Shown here in pieces: positions 8,953 to 17,171 of a DNA stretch of 33,957 nt. The first letter of the stretch is position 1, and every line of letters starts with the position of its first letter. The notes beneath the pieces were generated by a model. That model saw only the letters and a list, made by a program, of their open reading frames with translations. It had not been told where the DNA came from and ran no database searches. This DNA is from an uncultured Alphaproteobacteria bacterium. GTDB taxonomy: Bacteria > Pseudomonadota > Alphaproteobacteria > RF32 > CAG-239. The DNA lies in NCBI GenBank assembly GCA_944391685.1, contig CALXUM010000018.1:1-33957 (forward strand), written 5' to 3'. A program made the position numbers and the translations under genes.

Positions 8953-9315
8953 ATGAGTACGCCAAGAGAATTGTTTGAAAAAAGAAAAGGCCGTGTTCGG
9001 TCTGCTCTTAAAAAATCTGCGAATGGAAAGATGAGATTATCCGTATTTCGCAGCAATATGCATGTTTATGCTCAGATTATTGACGATGCCAAAGGTGTTA
9101 CCGTTGCATCAGCTTCTACTTTGGATAAAGAAGTTCGCGAGAACATCAAAAAGTCTTCCAATATTGAAGCTGCCAGCTATATCGGTAAAGTTGTTGCCGA
9201 ACGTGCTTTGAAGGCTGGTGTTAGTGAAGTTGTATTTGATCGTGGCGGTTATATCTATCACGGTCGTGTTAAAGCTTTGGCTGATGCTGCACGTGCAGCC
9301 GGTCTGAAGTTCTAA
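8953..9315 (+). CDS. rplR: 50S ribosomal protein L18
   Basis: 120 residues. Basic N-terminus, then [30 protein letters not shown], and the C-terminal [28 protein letters not shown], typical of bacterial L18. It binds 5S rRNA together with L5. Confidence 0.97.
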   Translation: MSTPRELFEKRKGRVRSALKKSANGKMRLSVFRSNMHVYAQIIDDAKGVTVASASTLDKEVRENIKKSSNIEAASYIGKVVAERALKAGVSEVVFDRGGYIYHGRVKALADAARAAGLKF

Positions 9316-9327
9316 GGAGTTATGGAA

Positions 9328-9900
9328 ATGACACAACAAGCTTTAGATCGTCGTAATAATAAGACTGAGAAAAAAGAAGAATTGGTCGAAAGATTAGTTC
9401 ATATTAATCGTGTTGCCAAAACCGTCAAAGGCGGACGCACAATGTCTTTTGCTGCCATCGTTGTAGTTGGTGATCAAAAAGGTCGCGTTGGCTTTGGTTC
9501 CGGTAAAGCAAGTGAAGTGCCGGAAGCTATTACCAAAGCTACCAATGAGGCAAAGAGAAACATGGTTCGTATTCCGTTGCGTGAAGGCAGAACTTTGCAC
9601 CATGATATTGCCGGTCGTTTTGGTGCCGGTAAGGTTTATTTAAGAACGGCTCCCGCCGGTACCGGTGTTATTGCCGGTGGTCCGATGCGTGCCATCTTTG
9701 AAGTTTTGGGTGTTCAGGATGTGGTTGCCAAATCAATGGGGTCAAACAACCCTTATAATATGATTAAGGCTACATTCAATGCTTTGGAGGCTATTAATTC
9801 TCCTCGTATGGTTGCTGCAAAACGCGGTAAGAAAGTCGGAGATATTGTAAGCCGCCGTGAAAACACCAGCAACGCTAAACTCGCTGTTGAGGAGGCTTAA
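9328..9900 (+). CDS. rpsE: 30S ribosomal protein S5
   Basis: 190 residues if started at ATG 9328, which lies 8 bases after AAGGAG; ATG 9322 is only 2 bases from it. The double-stranded RNA binding half has [27 protein letters not shown], followed by [20 protein letters not shown] and the C-terminal half with [25 protein letters not shown]5 is tied to translational accuracy and lies at the mRNA entry site. Confidence 0.96.
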   Translation: MTQQALDRRNNKTEKKEELVERLVHINRVAKTVKGGRTMSFAAIVVVGDQKGRVGFGSGKASEVPEAITKATNEAKRNMVRIPLREGRTLHHDIAGRFGAGKVYLRTAPAGTGVIAGGPMRAIFEVLGVQDVVAKSMGSNNPYNMIKATFNALEAINSPRMVAAKRGKKVGDIVSRRENTSNAKLAVEEA

Positions 9901-9902
9901 TC

Positions 9903-10088
9903 ATGGCTGCAAAGAAAACTATTAAAGTTACTCAAATTGCCAGTCCTATCGGTCGCCCTGCTATACAGAGAGCAACCTTGATTGGTTTGGGTTTGAACAA
10001 GATGTATAAAACTTCTGTTTTGGAAGATACTCCATCTGTTCGCGGAATGATTAAAAAAGTGGCACACCTCGTTAAAGTCGAGGAGTAG
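9903..10088 (+). CDS. rpmD: 50S ribosomal protein L30
   Basis: 61 residues: [32 protein letters not shown] is the short L30 fold, followed by [13 protein letters not shown]. It starts 2 bases after rpsE. A 91-base gap with a hairpin separates it from rplO, unlike the tight spacing elsewhere in the cluster. Confidence 0.95.
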   Translation: MAAKKTIKVTQIASPIGRPAIQRATLIGLGLNKMYKTSVLEDTPSVRGMIKKVAHLVKVEE

Positions 10089-10100
10089 AGGGATTAATGA

Positions 10101-10141
10101 TAAAGAGCTGTTAGGCTTAAATAGATCTTTGCAGCTCTTTA
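10101..10141 (+). promoter_or_regulatory. Hairpin between rpmD and rplO
   Basis: TAAAGAGCTG (10101-10110) pairs perfectly with CAGCTCTTTA (10132-10141) around a 21-base loop. No T run follows, so it is not a classic terminator. It may be an mRNA processing, stability or regulatory element. Confidence 0.5.
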
Positions 10142-10179
10142 TAAATCCTGTGGCTTTATATTTTATAAGGTGATAAAAA

Positions 10180-10635
10180 ATGAAACTTAATGAAATCAGA
10201 GACAACGAAGGAGCCAGAAAAAACCGTAAACGCGTTGCTCGCGGTATCGGAAGCGGTTCCGGAAAGACTGCCGGACACGGACAGAAGGGTCAAAAATCTC
10301 GTTCAGGTGTTGCAATCAACGGTTTTGAAGGTGGTCAGATGCCGATTTATCGTCGTTTGCCAAAACGTGGTTTTAAGAATCCTTTTGCAAAGGAATTTGC
10401 CGTTGTTAATTTGGATACTATTCAAAAGGCTATTGACGCAGGCAAGCTTAATGCCGAAGATATTAATATCGAATCTTTGGTAAAAGCCGGTGTTATTAAT
10501 AAGACTTTGGACGGAGTACGTTTGTTGGCTCGCGGTGCTATTACCACCAAAGCAGTTATCAGCGTAAATTCTGCATCCAAAACAGCTATTGCTGCAGTTG
10601 AAAAGGCAGGCGGCAAGGTTAACGTTGTTGCTTAG
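10180..10635 (+). CDS. rplO: 50S ribosomal protein L15
   Basis: 151 residues. N-terminal [26 protein letters not shown], the glycine-rich [16 protein letters not shown] tail that threads into 23S rRNA, then [19 protein letters not shown] and a globular C-terminal half. L15 is a late assembly protein. A terminator follows 22 bases after the stop, so this is the end of the first transcription unit. Confidence 0.97.
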   Translation: MKLNEIRDNEGARKNRKRVARGIGSGSGKTAGHGQKGQKSRSGVAINGFEGGQMPIYRRLPKRGFKNPFAKEFAVVNLDTIQKAIDAGKLNAEDINIESLVKAGVINKTLDGVRLLARGAITTKAVISVNSASKTAIAAVEKAGGKVNVVA

Positions 10636-10656
10636 TTGAAAACTGAGATTTGTTTG

Positions 10657-10686
10657 AAAAGGCGAGGAATTTTCTTCGCCTTTTTT
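10657..10686 (+). terminator. Rho-independent terminator after rplO
   Basis: Stem AAAAGGCGA with TCGCCTTTT, extended inward by a G-U and A-T pairs (10657-10684), ending in a T run (10681-10686). It lies between rplO and secY, genes that are co-transcribed in E. coli. Confidence 0.85.
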
Positions 10687-10718
10687 GTTTATTTATGTGG
10701 TGTAAGTGGATAATTTTG

Positions 10719-10776
10719 TTGAATTAAATTTTTTTTAGTGTATTAATATCTTAGCTTAAAAGGACTGTTCGGTCCT
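10719..10776 (+). promoter_or_regulatory. Candidate secY promoter and leader hairpin
   Basis: TTGAAT (10719-10724), a 16-base spacer and TATTAA (10741-10746) form a plausible sigma-70 promoter directly after the rplO terminator. A small hairpin, AGGAC-tgttcg-GTCCT (10761-10776), would sit at the start of the transcript, 36 bases before the secY ATG. Confidence 0.5.
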
Positions 10777-10812
10777 AATCGTGGTTTTAAATAATAGATT
10801 AAGGAAATAAAA

Positions 10813-12162
10813 ATGGTTTCACTTGCAGAGAAAATGGCGGCGAATCTTGATATGTCCGCTTTTGGCAAAGCTGAAGAACTTAAAAAAAGATTGTGGTTTA
10901 CGGTTTTGGCATTGATTGTGTTTCGTTTGGGCACATTTATTCCTTTGCCGGGTATTGATCCGAAAATTTTGGCTGAAATTTTTGCCAGAAATTCAGGCGG
11001 AATTTTGGGAATGTTTAATATGTTTGCCGGTGGCGCTTTGGAACGTATGACCATTTTTGCCTTAAACATTATGCCGTATATTTCAGCTTCAATCATTATC
11101 CAATTGGGGCAGTCGGTTATCCCGTCTTTGATGGCTTTGAAAAAAGAAGGTGAGGCCGGACATCGTAAAGTTACGCAATATACCCGTTATTTAACGGTTT
11201 TGATTACAATTGTTCAAGGCTATGGAATCGCTGTCGGTCTTGAAGGAATGACCGGTGCTGCCGGAATGTCTGCCGTGGTTGATCCCGGTTTTGTTTTCCG
11301 TTTTACAACCATTGTCTCTTTGGTTGGTGGTACAATGTTTATTGTTTGGTTGGGTGAGCAAATTACTGCACGCGGAGTTGGCAACGGTTCATCATTAATC
11401 ATTACGGTTGGTATTATTGCTAATATTCCAACCGCTTTGGCTCAGACTTTTGAGTTGGGACGAGTTGGCTCGATGTCTGCTCCGGTTATTTTGATGTTGT
11501 TGGCAATGGTTTTGGGTTTGATTTATTTGATTGTTTTGGTTGAAAGAGCTCAAAGAAAAATCATTATTCAATATCCAAAGCGTCAAGTTATGGGCAGAAT
11601 GGGTGCATCTGAGAGTTCTCACTTGCCGTTGAAAATTAATCCGACAGGTGTTATTCCTCCAATTTTTGCCAGTTCTTTGTTGTTGCTGCCGATTACAATT
11701 GCTAACTTTAGTGCAGAAAACGGGCCGGTTTGGGTACAAGAATTGAGCCAAATGTTGGGGCATGGTCAGCCATTATATTTGGGATTGTATGCATTTTTGA
11801 TTGCATTCTTTGCATTCTTTTATACCGCAATTGTGTTTAATCCGGAAGAAACAGCCGAAAACTTGAAAAAACACGGCGGCTTTATTGCCGGTATTCGTCC
11901 GGGTAAAAATACTGCCGAGTATTTGGATTATGTAATTACTCGATTGACGGTTTTGGGTGCGGTATATTTAGTAGGTTTGTGTATCTTGCCTGAAATATTA
12001 ATCAGCAAATTGGCAGTGCCTTTTGTTTTGGGTGGAACAACTCTGCTTATCGTGGTTCAAGTTACGATGGATTTTGTGGGACAACTACAATCTCACTTAA
12101 TAGCTTATCAATATGAATCATTAATCAAGAAAGCTTCTTTAGCACATAGGAAGAGAAGATAA
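10813..12162 (+). CDS. secY: Preprotein translocase subunit SecY
   Basis: 449 residues with the ten hydrophobic segments expected for SecY. Landmarks are RLWFTVLALIVFRLGTFIPLPGIDP (first membrane segment), GGALERMTIFALNIMPYISASII (plug and second segment), YPKRQVMGR in a cytoplasmic loop and IRPGKNTAEYLDYVITRLT. SecY forms the membrane channel of the Sec system. It precedes adk by 1 base and probably has its own promoter, since a terminator lies between it and rplO. Confidence 0.97.
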   Translation: MVSLAEKMAANLDMSAFGKAEELKKRLWFTVLALIVFRLGTFIPLPGIDPKILAEIFARNSGGILGMFNMFAGGALERMTIFALNIMPYISASIIIQLGQSVIPSLMALKKEGEAGHRKVTQYTRYLTVLITIVQGYGIAVGLEGMTGAAGMSAVVDPGFVFRFTTIVSLVGGTMFIVWLGEQITARGVGNGSSLIITVGIIANIPTALAQTFELGRVGSMSAPVILMLLAMVLGLIYLIVLVERAQRKIIIQYPKRQVMGRMGASESSHLPLKINPTGVIPPIFASSLLLLPITIANFSAENGPVWVQELSQMLGHGQPLYLGLYAFLIAFFAFFYTAIVFNPEETAENLKKHGGFIAGIRPGKNTAEYLDYVITRLTVLGAVYLVGLCILPEILISKLAVPFVLGGTTLLIVVQVTMDFVGQLQSHLIAYQYESLIKKASLAHRKRR

Positions 12163-12163
12163 A

Positions 12164-12835
12164 ATGAATAAAGACGGATTGGGACTACACGTTGTATTTA
12201 CGGGAGCTCCCGGTTGCGGAAAAGGAACTCAGGCTCGCCTTTTGAAGGAAAAAGTTCATATTCCGCATTTGTCTACCGGAGAAATGTTGCGTGCCGAAGC
12301 GGCAAAAGCGACTCCACTCGGTTTAGAGATAAAGGCTCTAATTGATAATGGAAATTTAGTTTCCGATGATGTAATTATCGGCATGTTATCAAAAAGAATC
12401 GATGAAGATGATTGCAAAAAAGGTTTTATCTTGGATGGTTTCCCAAGGACGTTGCCACAAGCAGAGGCTTTGGAAAAATTGTTAGAACAAAAAGGAATTA
12501 CCTTGAATGCGGTTATTGAAATTCAGGTTCCCGATGAGATTATTATGGAACGTATTTTAGGGCGTTATGCTTGTATGAAGTGTGGTCAAGGTTATCATGA
12601 TAAATATCAAAAGCCAAAAGTTTACGGGGTTTGTGATGTTTGCGGCGGAACGGATTTTTATCGCAGAATCGATGATAACAGGGAGACTGTGCAGAATCGA
12701 CTCGTTAATTATAGAGCATTGACATATCCGACAATTTCTTATTTTGAGAAAAAAGGAGTGTTGCGTTGTGTGGACGGAACGGGGTCAATTGCCGCAGTGG
12801 CAAAAAAAATTGATGATTTGTTAGGCGTAAAATAG
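12164..12835 (+). CDS. adk: Adenylate kinase (zinc-type LID)
   Basis: 223 residues, the long form. It has the P-loop GAPGCGKGTQ (about residues 15-24), the AMP-binding LSTGEMLRAE, GFILDGFPRT, and a LID with two Cys pairs (CMKC and CDVC) that would bind zinc or another metal. It catalyses ATP + AMP to 2 ADP. About eight residues precede the usual start, but the ATG at 12164 with the upstream GGAAGAGA is consistent. It is the last gene before a strong new promoter, probably coupled to secY. Confidence 0.96.
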   Translation: MNKDGLGLHVVFTGAPGCGKGTQARLLKEKVHIPHLSTGEMLRAEAAKATPLGLEIKALIDNGNLVSDDVIIGMLSKRIDEDDCKKGFILDGFPRTLPQAEALEKLLEQKGITLNAVIEIQVPDEIIMERILGRYACMKCGQGYHDKYQKPKVYGVCDVCGGTDFYRRIDDNRETVQNRLVNYRALTYPTISYFEKKGVLRCVDGTGSIAAVAKKIDDLLGVK

Positions 12836-12850
12836 CTTTGAAAGTGATAA

Positions 12851-12881
12851 TTTTTTGAAAAAATGTATTTTTTTCAAAAAA
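12851..12881. terminator. AT-only inverted repeat after adk (possible terminator)
   Basis: A 13-base arm (12851-12863) is exactly complementary to 12869-12881 around a 5-base loop. The stem is almost entirely A-T with a single G-C pair, so it is weak as a terminator, but its position between adk and the next promoter fits that role. Confidence 0.4.
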
Positions 12882-12896
12882 TTGATGAATCTTTGG

Positions 12897-12924
12897 TTGA
12901 CACCTGCAAATTTTAGCATATAAT
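12897..12924 (+). promoter_or_regulatory. Consensus sigma-70 promoter upstream of rpsM
   Basis: TTGACA (12897-12902), a 16-base spacer and TATAAT (12919-12924): both boxes match the consensus exactly. It should drive rpsM-rpsK-rpoA and probably rplQ, with a leader of about 60 bases. Confidence 0.85.
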
Positions 12925-12993
12925 CCGGCTTAATTTTGAAAAGTGGTGATCAACTTTTTGAATGTGTATTAATTTTAAAAATGGAGACTTAAT

Positions 12994-13362
12994 TTGGCTC
13001 GTATAGCTGGTGTAAATATCCCAACTGCCAAGAGAATCGAAGTTGCTTTGACTTATATCTATGGCATTGGAAGAAAAACTGCTCAAGACATTTGTGCAAA
13101 AGCTGGGATTTCTTTGGATCGCCGTGTCTATGACTTAAGCGATGAAGAAGTTGCTAAAATCCGTGATGTTATTGACAACAATGTTGTTGTTGAAGGTGAG
13201 TTGCGTCGTGAAGTCGGCGTTAATATCAAAAGATTGATGGATTTGGGATGCTACAGAGGATTGCGTCATCGTAAAGGTTTACCTGTTCGTGGTCAGAGTA
13301 CCAAACAAAATGCCAGAACCCGTAAAGGTAAACGTAAAACTGTGGCTAATAAGAAGAAATAA
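12994..13362 (+). CDS. rpsM: 30S ribosomal protein S13
   Basis: 122 residues from a TTG start at 12994, supported by GGAG 7 bases upstream and by the family start ARIAGVNIP directly after it. Helix-turn regions [16 protein letters not shown] and the C-terminal [27 protein letters not shown] are conserved. S13 contacts the P-site tRNA and the 50S. In E. coli the operon is repressed by S4, whose gene is not here. Confidence 0.96.
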   Translation: MARIAGVNIPTAKRIEVALTYIYGIGRKTAQDICAKAGISLDRRVYDLSDEEVAKIRDVIDNNVVVEGELRREVGVNIKRLMDLGCYRGLRHRKGLPVRGQSTKQNARTRKGKRKTVANKKK

Positions 13363-13375
13363 GGTAGGTTGTTAA

Positions 13376-13768
13376 ATGGCAAAAGCAGTATCACAACGTG
13401 TTAAAAAGAAAGAAAAGAAGAATATTACGGCAGGTGTTGCCCATATTAATTCTACTTTCAACAATACAAGAGTTACAATTACTGATGCTCAAGGAAATAC
13501 AGTAGCATGGTCTACTTCCGGGGCTCAGGGATTTAAAGGTTCTCGTAAATCAACTCCTTATGCAGCTCAAGTTGCTGCTGAAGAGGCCGGTAAGAAGGCT
13601 CAGGAGCATGGTATGAAAACTTTAGAGGTTGAAGTTAAAGGTCCGGGTTCTGGCAGGGAGTCTGCAATCAGAGCTTTGCAAGTCGTCGGCTTTACCATCA
13701 CGACAATTCGTGATGTTACTCCTATTCCTCACAATGGATGCCGTTTGAGAAAACGTCGCCGCGTATAG
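13376..13768 (+). CDS. rpsK: 30S ribosomal protein S11
   Basis: 130 residues. A lysine-rich N-terminus is followed by [22 protein letters not shown] and the C-terminal [20 protein letters not shown] / [17 protein letters not shown]11 lies on the platform near the E site. It is 13 bases after rpsM. Confidence 0.97.
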   Translation: MAKAVSQRVKKKEKKNITAGVAHINSTFNNTRVTITDAQGNTVAWSTSGAQGFKGSRKSTPYAAQVAAEEAGKKAQEHGMKTLEVEVKGPGSGRESAIRALQVVGFTITTIRDVTPIPHNGCRLRKRRRV

Positions 13769-13859
13769 TTAAGCTATTAGTATTTTGAGGTGTGAGGAAA
13801 AGCCTCACAATCTGTTTGTTTTTGAACTTTGCATATGCAGTAATATAGAGGACATACCC

Positions 13860-14870
13860 GTGATTCAAAAGAATTGGCAAGAACTTATTAAACCGACTAA
13901 TTTGGATGTTACTTCCCTGGATGGTGAAAACAAAGCCAAAATAGTGGTAGAACCTTTGGAAAGAGGTTTCGGCTTAACCTTGGGCAATGCAATCAGAAGA
14001 GTTTTGCTTTCTTCTTTGCAGGGCGGTGCTGTTACAAGCATCAAAATTGACGGGGTTTTGCATGAATTCTCGGTTGTTCCCGGTGTTAGAGAAGATGTTA
14101 CCGACATCGTCCTTAATATTAAAGGGTTGGCTGTGGCTGTTCACAGCGAAGGCCAAAAAACCATGACCTTAAAAGCTGAAGGACCTTGTGAGGTTACGGC
14201 AGCTATGATTGATACTGGTCATGATGTTGAGATTATGAATCCTGATTTGGTTATTTGTAATCTTGATGCCGGTGCAAAAATTAATATGGAAATGACTGTA
14301 GGTACCGGAAAAGGCTATGTTCCGGCTGCTTTGAATAAAGCTTCGGATGCCCCTATCGGCGTTATTCCGGTTGATGCAATTTATTCTCCGGTAAGAAAGG
14401 TTTCATACAAAGTTGAAAATACTCGTGTAGGACAAGCTACCGACTATGATAAGTTAACTTTGATTGTTGAAACAAATGGAGTGGTTTCGCCGGAAGATGC
14501 AGTTGCTTTGGCAGCTCGTATCTTGCAAGATCAGTTGAAACCATTTATTAATTTTGATGAACCAGAGGCTGAAGTTGAGGCTGAAAAAGAGGAACTTCCG
14601 TTTAACAGAAACTTGTTGAAGAAAGTTGAAGAACTTGAACTCTCTGTTCGTTCAGCCAATTGCCTTAAAAATGATAATATCGTTTATATTGGTGATTTGG
14701 TACAAAAGACTGAGGCTGAAATGCTTAGAACGCCAAACTTTGGTCGTAAGTCTTTGAATGAAATCAAAGAAGTATTGGCTAAAATGGGAATCCATCTTGG
14801 TATGGACACTCCTGGTTGGCCACCAGAGAATATTGAAGAGTTGATTCGTCGTTGCGACGAACACTTTTAA
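13860..14870 (+). CDS. rpoA: RNA polymerase subunit alpha
   Basis: 336 residues from GTG 13860, with GAGGA 7 bases upstream. The alphaproteobacterial start (M)[11 protein letters not shown] begins there; an earlier ATG at 13785 would add 25 unsupported residues. The N-terminal domain has [26 protein letters not shown], which nucleates polymerase assembly. The C-terminal domain (about residue 255 on) has [15 protein letters not shown] and [16 protein letters not shown], the DNA and activator binding part. It is expressed from the rpsM promoter. Confidence 0.96.
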   Translation: MIQKNWQELIKPTNLDVTSLDGENKAKIVVEPLERGFGLTLGNAIRRVLLSSLQGGAVTSIKIDGVLHEFSVVPGVREDVTDIVLNIKGLAVAVHSEGQKTMTLKAEGPCEVTAAMIDTGHDVEIMNPDLVICNLDAGAKINMEMTVGTGKGYVPAALNKASDAPIGVIPVDAIYSPVRKVSYKVENTRVGQATDYDKLTLIVETNGVVSPEDAVALAARILQDQLKPFINFDEPEAEVEAEKEELPFNRNLLKKVEELELSVRSANCLKNDNIVYIGDLVQKTEAEMLRTPNFGRKSLNEIKEVLAKMGIHLGMDTPGWPPENIEELIRRCDEHF

Positions 14871-14896
14871 TGAATTGTGTGGCGGAGGACTAATAC

Positions 14897-14964
14897 AGAT
14901 TTTTCGGGAAGAAAGTGTCCTCACGTACTATTTTGTACGCTCCGGTACTTTCTCCCTTAAATCT
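14897..14964. repeat. 68-base imperfect palindromic element between rpoA and rplQ
   Basis: Nested pairings form a long hairpin: AGATTT (14897-14902) with AAATCT (14959-14964), GGG (14906) with CCC (14954), AGAAAGT (14910-14916) with ACTTTCT (14947-14953), and CGTAC (14924-14928) with GTACG (14935-14939) around a 6-base loop. GGAGGAC at 14884 could compete with GTCCTC at 14917. It lies in an unusually long 250-base gap inside the alpha operon. A dispersed palindromic repeat or a structured RNA element are both possible. The rest of the gap holds only short hairpins (for example 14995-15009 and 15075-15091). Confidence 0.6.
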
Positions 14965-15120
14965 TATTATTCCTCTCCCCATCCAATCCATTTTGTTCCT
15001 TGATTAGGAATTTGAAAATAGCTTCATGCATGAGCTTTTTATGTAAGAATCCGTGGTGAAGCAAAATGTTTTATCCGGTCGGTCTTGCCGGCCAACAGAG
15101 AAAATGAAAGGAAAAAAGCC

Positions 15121-15570
15121 ATGAGACATGGAATGAAACACAGAAAACTAAATATGGATACCAATGCACGCAAAGCTTTGTTTTCTAATTTGACAGCTGC
15201 TGTATTGACCCATGAACAAATTAAAGTTACGGTACAAAGAGCTAAAGAATTAAGAACATTCGTTGACAAGATGATCACCCTTGCTAAAAAAGGCCAGTTG
15301 AGCAACCGCAGACAGGCTCAGGCTTTTTTACGTAATGAAGAAGTTGTTGCTAAGCTTTTCTCTACTTTGGCAGAGCGTTATAAAAATCGTAACGGCGGTT
15401 ATACTCGTGTTTTGAGAGCCGGTTTCCGTTATGGTGATGCCGCTGATATGGCAATCATTGAGTTGGTTGATCGTGATGTTAATGCTAAAGGAGCTAAAGA
15501 TTTGGCTCGTGTCGCAGCTGAGAAAGCTGCTGCCGCCGAAGCCGAAAAAGCAGCTAGCGAATCTAAGTAA
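15121..15570 (+). CDS. rplQ: 50S ribosomal protein L17
   Basis: 149 residues from ATG 15121, where the family start [11 protein letters not shown] lies, preceded by AAAGGAAA. Upstream in-frame starts add unrelated residues. The core has [29 protein letters not shown] and a C-terminal [25 protein letters not shown], followed by an Ala/Lys/Glu tail. L17 lies near the tunnel exit. It closes the ribosomal cluster and is followed by a strong terminator. Confidence 0.96.
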   Translation: MRHGMKHRKLNMDTNARKALFSNLTAAVLTHEQIKVTVQRAKELRTFVDKMITLAKKGQLSNRRQAQAFLRNEEVVAKLFSTLAERYKNRNGGYTRVLRAGFRYGDAADMAIIELVDRDVNAKGAKDLARVAAEKAAAAEAEKAASESK

Positions 15571-15590
15571 GGCATTATTTAAGTACAATA

Positions 15591-15622
15591 AAAAGCTGCC
15601 CATTAAATGGGCAGCTTTTTAT
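15591..15622. terminator. Strong terminator after rplQ, bidirectional
   Basis: A 13-bp perfect stem (15591-15603 with 15607-15619) with a 3-base loop, flanked by A's on the left and T's on the right. It ends the alpha operon and also the leftward gene at 15624-15923. Confidence 0.93.
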
Positions 15623-15623
15623 T

Positions 15624-15923
15624 TTAATCGGTAATTTCTGCTTCATAAGCATAAATTATTTGAGTGTCTTTTTCATCTGTTTCAATGCTTAGTTCGCAAA
15701 CTAGGATTTTGTCGGCATCTTGAAGGCTGTCTAAAACATCTTCGGGGATATCTGTTAAATTTATATTATCCGTAGCATTACGATGTAAAATAGCGGAGCA
15801 TTGTTTAATGTTAATTTCTAACAGGGCATTTTGGGGTTCGCCTTCTCTAACATATAGAAGCAGCATGACTTCATCTTCATCATTAATCAGAAAATCATAA
15901 GTTTCAAATTCTTGGATAACCAT
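15624..15923 (-). CDS. Small acidic hypothetical protein
   Basis: 99 residues, strongly acidic (many Asp and Glu, few Lys/Arg), without signal peptide or membrane segment. It has no motif I recognise. The sequence alternates short hydrophobic strands (VMLLLYVR, ILVCELSI, IIYAYEAEI) with acidic turns, suggesting a small beta-rich fold. An AAAGAGA ribosome binding site precedes the ATG on the minus strand, and the gene shares a bidirectional terminator with rplQ, which supports it being real. It is divergent from the membrane protein at 16132. Function unknown. Confidence 0.6.
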   Translation of the reverse strand: MVIQEFETYDFLINDEDEVMLLLYVREGEPQNALLEINIKQCSAILHRNATDNINLTDIPEDVLDSLQDADKILVCELSIETDEKDTQIIYAYEAEITD

Positions 15924-15965
15924 AATTTTATCTCTTTGTTGAGTGTTTTATAAAACTTTATAAGA

Positions 15966-16002
15966 GGACTGTCTCGGTTTTATGGGGAAGCAGAGACAGT
16001 CC
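15966..16002. promoter_or_regulatory. 10-bp perfect inverted repeat in a divergent intergenic region
   Basis: GGACTGTCTC (15966-15975) pairs with GAGACAGTCC (15993-16002) around 17 bases. It lies 43 bases upstream of the leftward gene at 15923 and 130 bases upstream of the rightward gene at 16132. No T run follows on the plus strand. It could be a 5' leader hairpin or a protein binding site. Confidence 0.45.
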
Positions 16003-16131
16003 AAAACTTATGTTAAAATAAGTTTGTAATAAAAGCATACAACGATAAATATTGAAGAAGTGTTAATATATTGAAGAATAGAAGTGAATTTATCTGAAAA
16101 ATAGAATAGCATATTTAACGGAGAAGTAATA

Positions 16132-16803
16132 ATGCGTACTTTGATAGATAAATTCCTTGAATTGATAAAGTGGCCGCTTGCATTTTATATGTTGTTGTCT
16201 TTGCCGGCATTCGTTCAATCTTTAAACTATTTCCAATTTACAAAAATGCCTTATATAGCTTTGATTGCCGGCTTTCTATTTTTCTTTGTTTCCAGAACAA
16301 TGATGGACTCATCTGTTAAAGGAAATATGGAAATTATTGCTCATGAATTGACACATGCTTTTTTTGCTTTGATTACATTACATAAAGTAAAAGGAGTAAG
16401 AGTTGAAGGGGATAATTCTGGTGGAAACATGGAGTTTGAAGGTAGCGGAAATTGGTTGATTATAATAGCTCCTTATTTCTTTCCGTTGTTTGGTTTGTTT
16501 TATATGATTGCTGTTACTATATATACGTTATTTGCTCCGATGAATTTGATTTTAAACGGGTTTTTAGGATTTTTTATCGGGTATCATCTTGATACTGTTA
16601 GCTCTCAGATACATGAAAAACAAACTGATTTACCCAAAGTGTCTTATAAGTTTTGTGCAATGTTTTTACCGTCAGCCAATTTGTGGGCGGTGGGTTCAAT
16701 GTTGGCATTTAATTCAAAAGGATGGGAGGGTGTTTGGTTATATCAACGTCTTATAGGTTATTTGAACCTAAGGAATTTGGATTATGTTTTGAGTTTTTTA
16801 TAA
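16132..16803 (+). CDS. Membrane protein with M50-type HExxH metalloprotease motif
   Basis: 223 residues. A first hydrophobic segment is at about 15-30 and a second at 40-54, followed by HELTH at 71-75. This is the zinc-binding HExxH pattern of site-2-protease-like (M50/M50B) membrane proteases. Further segments lie at about 107-135 and 138-152, the latter followed by GYHLD, whose Asp could be the third metal ligand. The family cuts membrane-anchored substrates, but many M50B-like proteins are uncharacterised, so activity is inferred. The gene lies directly upstream of flagellin 1. A second HExxH membrane protein lies on its other side (18265-18816) with a similar order of motifs. Confidence 0.65.
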   Translation: MRTLIDKFLELIKWPLAFYMLLSLPAFVQSLNYFQFTKMPYIALIAGFLFFFVSRTMMDSSVKGNMEIIAHELTHAFFALITLHKVKGVRVEGDNSGGNMEFEGSGNWLIIIAPYFFPLFGLFYMIAVTIYTLFAPMNLILNGFLGFFIGYHLDTVSSQIHEKQTDLPKVSYKFCAMFLPSANLWAVGSMLAFNSKGWEGVWLYQRLIGYLNLRNLDYVLSFL

Positions 16804-16867
16804 CCGATATAAAGACTATAACCTAATTTATATAAAGAATTTCTGTGGAAAATGTTTTTATAGTTTG

Positions 16868-16896
16868 TTGTCATGTGGTAAGATATATCATATACA
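16868..16896 (+). promoter_or_regulatory. Promoter of flagellin 1
   Basis: TTGTCA (16868-16873), a 17-base spacer and TATACA (16891-16896), 30 bases upstream of the ATG at 16926; a purine-rich AGAGAGG ribosome binding site lies between. Confidence 0.6.
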
Positions 16897-16925
16897 GAAA
16901 GTATGAGTATTAAAGAGAGGGTGGT

Positions 16926-17171
16926 ATGGACAAGATCAGCCTGAGTGCCAGTATGCGATCTAATTTATTGAGCTTGCAGAACATCAGCAAGCAGGTTGAT
17001 TCTACCCAAAACAAACTCTCCACCGGCAAAAAAGTCAATTCCGCGATAGATAATCCTAGTTCTTATTACACTGCCAGAAGTTTAACCAATCGGGCTAATG
17101 ATTTAGATGCCTTGCTTGACAGCATGGGACAGGCGGTATCTACCATCAAGGCAGCAACAGCCGCTCCATAA
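16926..17171 (+). CDS. Flagellin N-terminal domain, prematurely ended (flagellin 1, first part)
   Basis: 81 residues. It is a clear flagellin N-terminus of the alphaproteobacterial type: ISLSASMRSNLLSLQNISKQ, then STQNKLSTGKKVNSAIDNP and a long helix with LDALLDSMGQAVSTIKAAT. It matches flagellin 2 (start 23437) almost residue for residue up to STIKAAT, then stops at TAA 17169-17171 after a few residues where flagellin 2 continues its D1 helix. The next open frame overlaps this stop (TAATG) in another frame and contains the matching flagellin C-terminus. So this is half of a gene with a frame break, or a two-part gene with coupled translation. A good promoter and ribosome binding site are intact. 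Confidence 0.8.
   Translation: MDKISLSASMRSNLLSLQNISKQVDSTQNKLSTGKKVNSAIDNPSSYYTARSLTNRANDLDALLDSMGQAVSTIKAATAAP

Noticed and set aside
12162..15570. rpmJ or infA hidden in the cluster
   Set aside because: No short open frame with the L36 Cys pattern or IF1 OB-fold sequence lies in the gaps between secY and rplQ; their absence is common in Alphaproteobacteria.
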